A stretch of 64,000 nt of DNA, from assembly GCA_905181705.1 (NCBI GenBank), contig CAJIYP010000002.1, positions 62,001-126,000 of the forward strand. Reading direction: 5' to 3'. Each line of letters starts with the position of its first letter. The first letter of the stretch is position 1. The notes beneath the pieces were generated by a model. It saw only the letters and a list, made by a program, of their open reading frames with translations. It did no database searches and was not told the origin of the DNA. Of the stretch, positions 1-8,462 are shown in pieces. A program made the position numbers and the translations under genes. Source of the stretch: Cryomorphaceae bacterium BACL29 MAG-121220-bin8 (GTDB lineage Bacteria; Bacteroidota; Bacteroidia; Flavobacteriales; Flavobacteriaceae).

Positions 1-1175
1 TATTAGAGTTATCTAATTCTCAGGCAGCTTGGGTACAAATGGCTTTTTATGGAGGTTATTTTTGTATGGCACTTCCAGCGGCATTATTCATGCGAAAATA
101 TTCTTATAAAGTTGGTATTTTAATTGGTTTAGGATTATATGCAACGGGTGCATTATTGTTTTATCCTGCTGCTATTTCACAAGAGTTTTGGTTTTTTTGT
201 ATTGCTTTATATGTTTTAACCTTTGGATTGGCTTTTTTAGAAACTGCCGCTAATCCTTATGCACTAGCTATGGGTGCAAAAGAAACTGCCACCCAAAGAC
301 TTAATTTAGCCCAAGCATTTAACCCCTTAGGACTAATTTTAGGTCTTTTTGTTGCTCAGCAGTACGTAATGAAAAAACTTCAATCAGATGATATTTCTGA
401 TTTTAGTGCCTTAGATGAGGTTTCTAAAACACTTATTAAAACAGCAGACTTGATGGTGATTCGCGATCCTTATGTGATTTTAGGATTAGTTATTATTGGT
501 GTTTTTATATTATTTGTGTTCAGTAAAATGCCAGATTCTAAAGATAAATCCTCAAATATAAATACTGGTATAATTTTTAAGAAACTAGCTAAGAATAGTA
601 GATACAGTCAAGGAGTAATAGCACAAATTTTTTATGTAGGTGCTCAAATAATGTGTTGGACCTATATTTATCAATATGCTGAGGGAATTGGTATTGATAA
701 TGTTTCAGCTGGGTATTATCAAATGGCAGCTTTTGTTTTGTTTGTAATTGGAAGAGCCATTGCAACTTTTTTATTTCGTTTTTTTAATCCAGGAAAACTT
801 CTAATGATTTTCGCTTTATTTGCGATAGTTTCATCTTTAGGAGTTATGCTAATTAACAACTATTTAGGTCTGTATTGTTTGGTTGCTGTATCTTTATTTA
901 TGTCACTAATGTTTCCTACCATTTATGGAATAGCGCTTGGTAATTTAAGTGAAGAAGAAAGTAAAATTGGTTCTGCTGGTTTAGTTATGGCAATTGTTGG
1001 AGGCGCATTGATGCCAAAGCTTCAAGGAATGATAATAGATATTGGTGGATACAATGTAGATGATGTTAGTATATTGGGAATGTCTGAGATGAATTTTTCA
1101 TTTATTCTGCCACTTATATGTTTTGTTTTTATTGCATTTTACGGAATGAAAAACAATACTACTATTAAAAATTAA
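1..1175 (+). CDS. FucP-like sugar:H+ symporter (MFS), 5'-truncated
   Basis: This is a major facilitator superfamily permease of the FucP / glucose-galactose (FHS) family, which imports a hexose with protons across the inner membrane. The open frame runs to the window edge: codons from base 3 read LELSNSQAAWVQMAFYGGY, a typical early FucP segment. The Met at base 39 is therefore internal and the N-terminus lies outside. Hydrophobic helices run throughout, and the family hallmark 'FLETAANPY' followed by 'RLNLAQAFNPLG' is present. The C-terminal half ends cleanly at TAA. The substrate (fucose, glucose, galactose or another sugar) cannot be told from sequence. It probably belongs to a carbohydrate locus lying to the left. 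Confidence 0.9.
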   Translation, partial: LELSNSQAAWVQMAFYGGYFCMALPAALFMRKYSYKVGILIGLGLYATGALLFYPAAISQEFWFFCIALYVLTFGLAFLETAANPYALAMGAKETATQRLNLAQAFNPLGLILGLFVAQQYVMKKLQSDDISDFSALDEVSKTLIKTADLMVIRDPYVILGLVIIGVFILFVFSKMPDSKDKSSNINTGIIFKKLAKNSRYSQGVIAQIFYVGAQIMCWTYIYQYAEGIGIDNVSAGYYQMAAFVLFVIGRAIATFLFRFFNPGKLLMIFALFAIVSSLGVMLINNYLGLYCLVAVSLFMSLMFPTIYGIALGNLSEEESKIGSAGLVMAIVGGALMPKLQGMIIDIGGYNVDDVSILGMSEMNFSFILPLICFVFIAFYGMKNNTTIKN

Positions 1176-1251
1176 TAATCACTACCAATCATTTAATAAT
1201 AAGATTTCAAATTATATTTTAATTTAAGTTGTTTTAATTAGATTTAATATT

Positions 1252-1749
1252 TTATAGTTTTTCGTTTTCATATTCCTCACTAACAAATGCAATATTTGTT
1301 ATTTTATTAGATTTATGATTTATCCAGTATCTTTCAAAATTTCTAGACAAAGTAACTTCAGAACCATTGTAAACTTCTTGAGAGAAAAGTGCATCAACAT
1401 AAGAAGTATTTTCATTAACTTTTACGGCCATAATTGATGTTAAATTTCTATTAATTGAATCATAATTTTCTTTAAAGCCCTCCCATCTCTCAATAGTTGG
1501 AGCTACCTTAAATACGTTTCCAGGTTCTCTTCTTGTAACAGAATCGGAGAAGTTTTTAATAATTTCATCAAAATTGCCTTCAGCATAACCCAAAATAACA
1601 TCTTTAATCATTGATGCGTATTCATTTGAACCTTGCTGAAGTTTATAATTGTTATCACCTCCATTAAAAAGACCACCGTAAGATGGTTTAGGTGATGTCT
1701 CACAGCCAATGAAAGCTGTAATTAAAATAAGTAATAGTATTTTTTTCAT
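1252..1749 (-). CDS. small lipoprotein, possible SnoaL/NTF2-like fold
   Basis: The 165-aa product starts with a hydrophobic segment ending in the lipobox 'AFIGC', so it is probably a lipoprotein. The mature part pairs helices ('YASMIKDVILGYAEGNFDEI') with a C-terminal set of beta strands carrying 'YWINHKSNKI'. That layout resembles SnoaL/NTF2-like proteins, but this is inferred from pattern only. It is the last gene of a three-gene minus-strand operon, 5 bp after the preceding stop. No catalytic motif is recognised. Confidence 0.6.
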   Translation of the reverse strand: MKKILLLILITAFIGCETSPKPSYGGLFNGGDNNYKLQQGSNEYASMIKDVILGYAEGNFDEIIKNFSDSVTRREPGNVFKVAPTIERWEGFKENYDSINRNLTSIMAVKVNENTSYVDALFSQEVYNGSEVTLSRNFERYWINHKSNKITNIAFVSEEYENEKL

Positions 1750-1754
1750 AATAT

Positions 1755-2543
1755 TTAGTTTTCAAATTTTCCGTTTTTAGCATCATAAATCAATCTAGTT
1801 ATAACTCTATGTCTGACAGTTCTCAAATCAGAGGCACTTCCGTATTTTTTAGAATTATTTTGTCTTATTTTTTCTGGAATATCAGTCCACCATAATTCAT
1901 TTGCATCTTGAATACTTGCAAAATTATCAATAGTCATAAAATCCCAAGCACCTTGGGCCCTGGATACAGAACCATTTCTGGTTAGAGCATGCCAACCTTT
2001 TAGTTTCGGAGCGTGTTTTTCTAAAGTACCCTTCATGTTTTTTTCAAACTCTATATAATCATTTAGTTTTCCATCTTCTGCTTTTATTAAATTGTAAGTA
2101 GCTATATAGTTAACCACTCCTTCTTCTGCATGACTAAATCCAGTCACATATGTTGTGTACGCGGTATATAATTTGTCAAATAAAATATTTCCTTTTGACG
2201 AAATCCAGCTACGACTTTCTTTACTTAAATTTGGATAAGTTTCAGTCCAGATATCGGACCATGATATAGACTGATCGATGTTGATCCATAAAACCATGTG
2301 AGTAAAACCAGCATTGTATCTTGAGTTTTGATTAACTCTTCTAAATATCCAATTTTCTAATTTTCCATTTTTAACTGCAGTTTCAGCAACTTTCCCTACA
2401 TAATCAGTCATAAAAGCTTCATATTCTTCTATGTTTTCTTTTTCTACTTTAATAAAATCAAAATGGATTTTTTGACCTTCATCTAACTGCGAGTAAGAAA
2501 AAGAAACTGAGAGTATTAATAATAATGTAAATATATTTTTCAT
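1755..2543 (-). CDS. secreted protein of unknown function, paralogue of the upstream gene
   Basis: The product is 262 aa when started at the Met that opens 'MKNIFTLLLILSVSFSYSQ', a clear signal peptide. A longer frame starts 10 codons upstream but would place non-signal residues in front and overlap the preceding gene, so the internal start is preferred. The mature protein shares a pattern with its upstream neighbour: an early strand, a helix with 'AVKNGKLENWIFRR', then aromatic-rich strands, and a second half of similar size. This suggests two ferredoxin-like (dimeric alpha-beta barrel type) halves, which is inference. The function is unknown. It lies 20 bp after the paralogue and 5 bp before the lipoprotein, so co-transcription is likely. 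Confidence 0.65.
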   Translation of the reverse strand: MKNIFTLLLILSVSFSYSQLDEGQKIHFDFIKVEKENIEEYEAFMTDYVGKVAETAVKNGKLENWIFRRVNQNSRYNAGFTHMVLWINIDQSISWSDIWTETYPNLSKESRSWISSKGNILFDKLYTAYTTYVTGFSHAEEGVVNYIATYNLIKAEDGKLNDYIEFEKNMKGTLEKHAPKLKGWHALTRNGSVSRAQGAWDFMTIDNFASIQDANELWWTDIPEKIRQNNSKKYGSASDLRTVRHRVITRLIYDAKNGKFEN

Positions 2544-2563
2544 AATTTTTTGTTTATAATTAG

Positions 2564-3352
2564 TTAATCCCATGAGGAATCTATGGCTTCATAAATTGAA
2601 CTTGACACTGCAGTATTAAACCCACTTAATTCATTTTCAGCAACATATTTTTGAAAATTTTGAAAATTAGGATTTACAGCCATTCCTCCGTTTTCTTTGT
2701 AAGACCTTTGGTGTAATATTTGTTCTATAGAATCGAATCCATCAAAGGATATGCCGTTAAATTTAGTTGATTCTTGATCGATGTATGAAGCTGATGTGAT
2801 AAGGGTTGCAACAGCCCAGTTGGAACCTTTTACATCTTCAAGTTGAGGTTTTACAACTAGCTCTCCCCAAGCTCTGTTGTTTTCAATAAATTTTTGTTTG
2901 TCAGGATAGGAAAATTTAAACTTGTTAAAAACCATATAATTGGATGGTTCTGAATCGAGAATACTTCCATTTACCTGCCAAAGTTCATTGTCACTTGATG
3001 ATTTCCAAGTCCATTTACTAGTATCAGGAGCTTCAAGGCCTAGTTTTTTTGCAATATCAGAGCCCCATATGCTTCCACCTTTTGCATATTGTTCTGGACT
3101 ACTGTAGTGGTGAAAAAATACAAAAACATTTGATTTAGAAAACGATCTAAACATTGCCCAGCCAGCCCACTTACCGTCTTTAACGGCCTGTACAGCTAGT
3201 GGTTTATAATAGTCTTTATTAGCTTGAATAAAAGCGTTGGTATTTCCCTCAATTTCAATAACATGCATTCTAATTAAATAGGGGTCTTGTTCTTGTGCTT
3301 TATTATTTAAAAATGGAATAATCAAAACAAGAATTAATAGTATTTTTTTCAT
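2564..3352 (-). CDS. secreted protein of unknown function, first gene of a three-gene operon
   Basis: The product is 262 aa, with a signal peptide 'MKKILLILVLIIPFLNNKAQ' followed by a mature start EQDPY. The block 'AVKDGKWAGWAMFRSF' aligns by eye with 'AVKNGKLENWIFRRV' of the next gene, so the two are probably paralogues. It contains no cysteine-rich or catalytic motif that I recognise. It leads the operon and faces the 443-bp AT-rich gap that must hold its promoter. Similar stand-alone secreted proteins are common in marine Flavobacteriia, but I cannot assign a role. Confidence 0.65.
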   Translation of the reverse strand: MKKILLILVLIIPFLNNKAQEQDPYLIRMHVIEIEGNTNAFIQANKDYYKPLAVQAVKDGKWAGWAMFRSFSKSNVFVFFHHYSSPEQYAKGGSIWGSDIAKKLGLEAPDTSKWTWKSSSDNELWQVNGSILDSEPSNYMVFNKFKFSYPDKQKFIENNRAWGELVVKPQLEDVKGSNWAVATLITSASYIDQESTKFNGISFDGFDSIEQILHQRSYKENGGMAVNPNFQNFQKYVAENELSGFNTAVSSSIYEAIDSSWD

Positions 3353-3795
3353 AATTTATTTATTTTTATTTTAAATTAATAAAAAATACTTAAATGAATG
3401 TTTTAATTAAAAAAAAAAGCAATTTTTTATAATATTAATAACTTATTGAATAAAATTTTAAATTTTTATTAATTAATTGAATTAAAAATTATTTTTTCAT
3501 AATGTGAGTTTTTAATTAAAAAAAACTTTTTAATAAATGTCTTTACAGATGATTTTTATTATCGTTAAAAAAGAATAAGATTTAATACTTTATAACTTTA
3601 AACAAATAGCTTCCATACTATAAAAACAGATATTACTTGAGAAGGGTAGAGTCAATTAAAAATTACTATTGAGATTTTTTGGTTTTTGTTATAACTTAGT
3701 GATAGTTAATTAAAAAATTAATATTTACCGTTTTGAGTAAGTCTATGCCTTAGACTCCATATAAACAGAACCTTAATTCATTAATAAATTTACAC
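3353..3795. other. AT-rich intergenic region between divergent genes
   Basis: The 443-bp gap separates the minus-strand secreted-protein operon from the plus-strand beta-propeller gene. It is extremely AT-rich, with long A and T runs near 3410-3425 and 3514-3530. It holds copy A of a dispersed repeat (3601-3690). Promoters for both sides must lie here, but I found no good TTG-TAnnTTTG pair. No additional reading frame or RNA gene is evident. Confidence 0.6.
3601..3690 (+). repeat. dispersed intergenic repeat, copy A
   Basis: This stretch aligns with 5161-5255 and 22921-23022 in the same orientation. Shared landmarks in order are an ACTTCC-like block, AAAACxGATxTTA, GAGTAGGGTAG, CCAATTAAAAATTAC and TATTGAGATTTTTTGG. 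Copy A is the most diverged at its left end (AGCTTCCATACTATAAAAACAG). It sits about 105 bp before the beta-propeller gene. Confidence 0.65.
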
Positions 3796-5081
3796 ATGAG
3801 AAAAAAAATAATTTTAGGCACACTTCTTACAGGGTTAATTCTTTTGGGAATCTATTTTTATAATTTAGGGCAGAGACCAGATAGAGAATATCCGTCGTTT
3901 ACACTTCATCCTGAAAAAAAAGCCGCAACAGTTCATGACAGTATCCCTTTACAGGATGTTGTGCTAGCAGGTAATAATTGGGACGGGGTCATTACCATTT
4001 TTGACCCAAATACTTTTAAAATCATAAAAAAAGTAAGTGCCATGCCCGACGAGAGGAAAGATTTGAAGAAATCTATTCAGGCCTAAGAAGTCTTGCTTCA
4101 GGTTTTATCAGGGAATATATTGGTGAAGGCAATGATCAATTGGTTGACGACATGTTTACGTCAAATGATGGTAGGTATATTTATGCGTCAAGACCAAGTT
4201 TCGCAGACGTTGTTGCTATTGATGTCAATTCAGGGCAAATTGTTTGGCGAACACCTGTAGAAGGTATTAGATCTGATCATTCGGCTATATCTCCAGATGG
4301 TAAAATCTTTTTAGTTTCTGCCTCAACCGCACGAAAGGTACATGCCATTGATGTTTCAACGGGTGAAATCATTGGCAGTTTTGAATCTGGAGACCAACCC
4401 CATGAAAATACATACTCCGAAGATGGTAAAAAAATATACCATGCTAGTATCGGCAAAGTCTTTTTCTCGTCGCCAAATCTCGACTTCTTGAAAGGGGACC
4501 GTTGGTTTCAGATTGTTGACGCTAACACCTATGAAGTAATACGCCGTGTTGATATGAAGCAAAAATTGGAAGAAGCCGGTTTTGATTGGATTGACCGAGC
4601 AATTCGTCCAATGGCCATTACCAAAGATGAGAAATTTGCTTATTTGCAAATTTCATTGTTCCATGGTTTTTTTGAATACGATATAGAGAATGATAAAATA
4701 ACCCGAAAATTAGATTTACCTATTCCGAAAACAAATAAAAGTTTATCCCCTGGAGACCACCTTTTAGCCTCAGGACATCATGGTATTTCTCTCAGCGGAG
4801 ATGATAAAACTATATGTGTAGCGGGTACTATGGACGGCTATATCGCCATAGTGGATAGGGAAACCTTTAAATATAGCATCATTAAACTTTCTGATGATCC
4901 AAAAGAAGCAAAGCCATACTGGTCAACTTCAAGCAAAGATGGCACAAAGGCTTATGTATCTATAAGTGGGCTTGACAAAGTTTCAGTGGTTGATTATGCT
5001 ACAGCAAAAGTAGTTGCCGAAGTTCCAGTCGGGAACCATCCTCAAAGGGTTCGAAATGGACAACTGCGGTTAAGATACTAG
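3796..5081 (+). pseudogene. YncE-like beta-propeller protein, frameshifted
   Basis: The gene encodes an N-terminal membrane anchor or signal ('MRKKIILGTLLTGLILLGIY') followed by a seven-bladed-propeller-type protein of the YncE / cytochrome-D1-like group. Typical blade phrases are 'DVVLAGNNWDGVITIFDPN', 'DMFTSNDGRYIYASRPSF' and 'HGISLSGDDKTICVAGT'. The frame changes near 4050-4060. The first frame stops at 4084-4086, while the second frame is open from about 4047 (IYSGLRSLASGF) to the stop at 5079-5081. One missing base explains this, so the product is either a pseudogene or a sequencing error. Composition is visibly richer in G and C than the neighbours, and direct repeats flank it, which suggests acquisition. 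Such proteins are usually periplasmic, sometimes next to redox enzymes; none is here. Confidence 0.75.
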
Positions 5082-5160
5082 TACAGTAAGGCAAAATCAT
5101 AAAGCAAACTAATGGATTGCACAAAAAATATAATTAATAGACACGGAGTTTAGAGGTTAT

Positions 5161-5255
5161 ACATCATTATATAAACAACTTCCATTAAAAGAAAATCGAT
5201 CTTATTTGAGTAGGGTAGTACCAATTAAAATTACAATTGAGATTTTTTGGTTTTT
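5161..5255 (+). repeat. dispersed intergenic repeat, copy B
   Basis: This is the second copy of the repeat seen at 3601-3690, in the same orientation, and begins 80 bp after the beta-propeller stop. It is nearly the same as copy C in the block TTAAAAGAAAAxCGATCTTATT, followed by GTAGGGTAGxACCAATTAAA. Its right end overlaps the last codons of the minus-strand gene 5231-6529. Confidence 0.7.
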
Positions 5256-6529
5256 AATTTAGAAAATGCATAATTCCTAATGTCAATTGCTAATTTTTCA
5301 TTTAATAAATTAATATATATTTTGGAATTACTTTTTTTGAAACTTTTTATATTTTTATCGTTTGGACCCTTAATAATAATCTTTGCAAAATAATAATATG
5401 TCCAATTTAAATCTAAACATTGTATGTTAGACCGTTTTAAGACTTCTATTTCATTTAATGAATCAATAGATTCTTCATTTTGACCATTAATCAATAAGTG
5501 AATACTTTTGAAAATATCAAATCCTAACCATTCATTTATGTTTTCCCAACTATTATTAATCCTTTCTTTTTCATCATAATATTCTATTATTTTTTTAAGT
5601 AAATCATAGTTTTTTTTAATCAAACATATTGGTAATAATCCAGATATTAATTTAATGGAATTTTTGTTTTTAATTTTAAAATAGTCTAAAAAATTAAACT
5701 CTTCTAAAAATAACTTGTAAGTAAAATATCTCGCCTTTACATATTCGTTTTCAAGTAATTTATAATTTATGTTTAATGAACTTATATTGATGTTGTCTAA
5801 ATTTTTAAGTGAGAATAAATGATAGTTGTTTAGATATAGTTTTTTAAAAGAAACATCTGTGTAGTTAAATTCATTTTCATTTATGTTCGATAAAACAATA
5901 TTAAAATTTTTAGAATTAGAGTAGTCAATGTGGTAATGTATAAATGTCTGTATAAAGGACTTAGATTTCCCCAAATTTATCAAGACACTTTTATTTTTTA
6001 TAGAATTAAATCCGAAACTAATTTGATTACAAAACTTAGTTTTTAAAAGTATATCCTCATTATTTACAATGCTACAACAATCTTCGTCATAAGTATTAGA
6101 CTCAAATAATTTTAATAATAAATCATATTCATTATTAACTACAAATTTGTTAAATGCATTTGCAATTAAATCATATTTATCGTATCCTGAATAGTTTTTT
6201 AAATCATTTATTATATTACGATAATCCTTTTTGTTTAATAAATTAATTATTCTGTTTCCAAAGTTCCAATCATTAAATTTTTGATTAGAATTTTTAAAAT
6301 CATAATAATTTTTATAACCACAATATTCTGAAAATATATCTAAAGTTGATTTTCTATTTTTTAAACTATGTTTTGAAACAACACCATATATACGTCTAAT
6401 CGTATTGTAGCTTATAACTTTGTTTGTTTTGTAATATATTTCTAAAGAAAATCTTTTGGAGCTACCTAAGTCAATTATTTTTTCGCCGAACTTTGTTTCC
6501 GCAATATTAAATAACTTATTCATAAACAT
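5231..6529 (-). CDS. putative Bacteroidota regulator with N-terminal HTH-like segment
   Basis: The product is 432 aa, unusually rich in Asn, Lys and Ile. Residues of roughly 10-80 hold a pattern seen in many Bacteroidota proteins: 'SYNTIRRIYGVV', then 'STLDIFSEYCGYKNYYDF'. In those proteins this part resembles a small helical DNA-binding segment. The remainder is helical with repeated short pairs and could be TPR-like. No signal peptide is seen, so it is likely cytoplasmic. It is divergent from the beta-barrel gene, with four GTAC boxes between, which fits a regulator controlling its own locus. Its last eight codons are contributed by repeat copy B, so the original C-terminus may have been replaced. 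A second Met two codons in is an equally good start. Confidence 0.55.
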   Translation of the reverse strand: MFMNKLFNIAETKFGEKIIDLGSSKRFSLEIYYKTNKVISYNTIRRIYGVVSKHSLKNRKSTLDIFSEYCGYKNYYDFKNSNQKFNDWNFGNRIINLLNKKDYRNIINDLKNYSGYDKYDLIANAFNKFVVNNEYDLLLKLFESNTYDEDCCSIVNNEDILLKTKFCNQISFGFNSIKNKSVLINLGKSKSFIQTFIHYHIDYSNSKNFNIVLSNINENEFNYTDVSFKKLYLNNYHLFSLKNLDNINISSLNINYKLLENEYVKARYFTYKLFLEEFNFLDYFKIKNKNSIKLISGLLPICLIKKNYDLLKKIIEYYDEKERINNSWENINEWLGFDIFKSIHLLINGQNEESIDSLNEIEVLKRSNIQCLDLNWTYYYFAKIIIKGPNDKNIKSFKKSNSKIYINLLNEKLAIDIRNYAFSKLKTKKSQL

Positions 6530-6593
6530 TCACATATAAATTACTGATTTACAATGATCTAATTTATGAATTGATTTCGTTAATACAATATGT

Positions 6594-6666
6594 GTACTAA
6601 ATATGTACTAATATTTTACTGTTTTCTGTTGAAAAAATAAAACATATGTACTAAACAAGTACCAAA
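6594..6666. promoter_or_regulatory. four GTAC boxes in two 11-bp-spaced pairs (candidate operators)
   Basis: TGTACTAA begins at 6594, 6605 and 6648, and AGTACCAA begins at 6659. Within each pair the boxes are 11 bp apart, about one helical turn, and the pairs are 54 bp apart. They lie between the divergent 432-aa putative regulator and the beta-barrel gene, 54 bp from the beta-barrel ATG. A similar pair (TGTACCAA at 9808 and TTTACTAA at 9819, again 11 bp apart) precedes the lipoprotein gene at 9865. The regulator is not known. Confidence 0.5.
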
Positions 6667-6719
6667 TAAAATAATATTAAGATTGAATTTTAAACCTAAA
6701 CAATTAACTTTTTATTATT

Positions 6720-7250
6720 ATGAAAAAATTATTTCTATTATTCACTTTATTTCTTTTTACATTTAATTCTTATTCTCAACTTGGAATTAGCTTAGGTTAT
6801 GGTAGTTCCAAAGCAAAAATTTCTGAGGGTAGCGCTAGTATTTCTGGTGATGCAGTTTCTGGGTTGAGTCTTGGTTTAATATATGGAATTCCTATTTCAG
6901 ATGCAATTAAACTTGAAACCGGATTATCTTTTGGATTTGCAAAAGCTGATGGTGAATCTTCAAATTCTTGGGGAATACCATTAACAGCAAAATTTTACAC
7001 AAATGGTTCTGATGGTTTTCATATTAGAGGAGGTGTTGGCTACTCAGCCACAATGGCGGACGTTGATACTGATATTATAAAAAAAGGTGCTTTTTCTGCT
7101 GGATTCGGTTTAGGTTATGATATTTCTGAAAATTTTGCACTTACAGCAACTTATTCTTCTCAAATTAGTAATAGCGCTGGTAGTTATTGGAATGATGATG
7201 TAAAAATAAAGGGAAGTGGATTTGGAGTTGGTCTTCAATACTTTTTTTAA
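6720..7250 (+). CDS. small outer-membrane beta-barrel protein
   Basis: The 176-aa product has a signal peptide 'MKKLFLLFTLFLFTFNSYS' cut before QLGISLGYG. The mature part is a run of alternating beta strands rich in Gly and Ser, such as 'GLSLGLIYGIPI', 'LETGLSFGFAKADG' and 'HIRGGVGYSATMA'. It ends in an aromatic residue ('GVGLQYFF'), as expected for insertion by the Bam complex. The size fits an eight-stranded barrel of the OmpA/OmpX-like class. It is transcribed divergently from the 432-aa protein and is followed by the CsgG-type operon after 57 bp. The role is unknown: adhesion, or envelope structure. Confidence 0.75.
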   Translation: MKKLFLLFTLFLFTFNSYSQLGISLGYGSSKAKISEGSASISGDAVSGLSLGLIYGIPISDAIKLETGLSFGFAKADGESSNSWGIPLTAKFYTNGSDGFHIRGGVGYSATMADVDTDIIKKGAFSAGFGLGYDISENFALTATYSSQISNSAGSYWNDDVKIKGSGFGVGLQYFF

Positions 7251-7307
7251 AAAATATAATAGATTATAATTGCGATAAAACTATTTATTAATTAATAAAA
7301 AGCCCAT

Positions 7308-7484
7308 ATGAATTATTTTAAATACTTGATAATTTTTTTATTCATTTTCTCAATATATTCTTGCAGAACAACCAAGAATGTAATTAAGCCAATAAATTCG
7401 GATACAAGTACTGATATGGATATAAACTCACTTTCTTTTTATGAAAGTGAGTTTTTTTACACAAATAACAAATCAATTATATGA
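7308..7484 (+). CDS. 58-aa lipoprotein leading the CsgG-type operon
   Basis: This small frame encodes MNYFKYLIIFLFIFSIYSC followed by RTTKNVIKP, a clear lipobox with a short mature tail. Its TGA overlaps the ATG of the CsgG-like gene in an ATGA arrangement, which supports a real translated gene. A strong terminator-like hairpin (7424-7458) lies inside it, so it may act as a leader whose translation decides whether transcription continues. No homology is claimed. Confidence 0.5.
   Translation: MNYFKYLIIFLFIFSIYSCRTTKNVIKPINSDTSTDMDINSLSFYESEFFYTNNKSII
7424..7458 (+). terminator. intrinsic terminator-like hairpin inside a small ORF
   Basis: The left arm AAACTCACTTTC (7424-7435) pairs perfectly with the right arm GAAAGTGAGTTT (7443-7454). 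The loop is 7 nt, and the arm runs into a T tract that ends at 7458. A 12-bp perfect stem with a U tail is the best terminator-like structure in the window. It precedes the CsgG-like start by about 20 bp and lies within the 58-aa lipoprotein frame, so it could be an attenuator. Confidence 0.65.
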
Positions 7485-8462
7485 ATAAGATTATATCAAT
7501 TTTTTTACTATTCTTCTTTTTGATTTCAGGATCTTTAAATGCACAATCTAAAAGAGAGTTAAGAAAACAGAAAAAAGCTGAAAAATTAAAAGCTGAACAA
7601 TTAGCAAATAATCCAACTCCTGTTATTATTAGTCCCTTTAAAACCTGATGTTCCTGTTGGTTTGAAAAGAAAAGTAGCTATTGCTAGATTTTCTAATGAA
7701 ACTTTGTATGGAAAAGGTGTGTTTTATTCAAAAGAAAATGACCCTTTGGAGAAAATGTCAACGGATATTCTTAGTTCTAAGCTTGCTCAATCGGGAAAGT
7801 TTATTCTTCTAGAAAGATCAGATGATTTTAATGCTGATAATAGTTATGGTTTTAAAAAAGAAGATTTATTAGGTGTAGATTATATAATTGTTGGATCTGG
7901 TTCATCTGGATCACAAATTGCTCAAGAAATTATGTCAAGATCTAGAGAACAAGTTGCAATCGCCACTGTAAATATTAGATTAATTGATGTTAAGTCAGGT
8001 CAAATTGTATATGGAGAAGAGGGTAGTGGCCAGTCTTCGACACAAAACAAGACATCTTTTGGGGTTGGATCTACTGCTAGTTACGATACCTCAATTAATG
8101 ACCAGGCTATTTCTGCAGCAATTTCTAAACTTATTGATAACATTATAAATAAACTTACTGATTCACCTTGGAAATCGTTCATTCTTGATAAAGACGGAAA
8201 TACATACTTTATTGCTGGTGGTAAATCTCAGGGAATTAAGATAGGTGATGTGTTTGATGTGGAAAAAAAGGGAAGACAAATTAAAAATCCTCAAACTGGA
8301 GGAATGATTTCTTTACCAGGAACAAAAATTGCAAAAATTAGTGTAATACAATTATTGGATTCTCCAGTTCCTAATAATGAGCTTTCTATATGTGTTGTTA
8401 GTGAGGGTTCAATTGATGAAACGGAGTATTCAAATTTAATAATTAAAGAAAATGAAAAATAG
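7481..8462 (+). pseudogene. CsgG-family secreted protein, frameshifted after the signal peptide
   Basis: The start ATG at 7481 encodes MNKIISIFLLFFFLISGSLNAQ, a signal peptide, then a charged linker. It meets a TGA at 7646-7648. From about 7630 the +1 frame continues with PLKPDVPVGLKRKVAIARF and the whole CsgG/HfaB-type domain: 'KLAQSGKFILLERSD', 'GVDYIIVGSGSSG', 'NIRLIDVKSGQIVYGEEGSG', and helices near residues 150-170. One extra base around the CCCTTTAAAA stretch (7634-7643) explains the break. It may be a mutation, a sequencing error or, less likely, recoding. CsgG relatives form outer-membrane or periplasmic assemblies, and the downstream PEGA-like, DUF4810 and DUF799 genes are typical partners. 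Confidence 0.75.

Noticed and set aside
1182-1204. TACCAATCATTTA match to the box region at 9810
   Set aside because: It lies between the ends of two convergent genes, so it is not placed as a promoter element and may be chance.
3601-5255. Repeat copies as integron attC sites
   Set aside because: No integron integrase gene is present and no clear imperfect palindrome with attC core sites is seen; the copies are better described as dispersed repeats.
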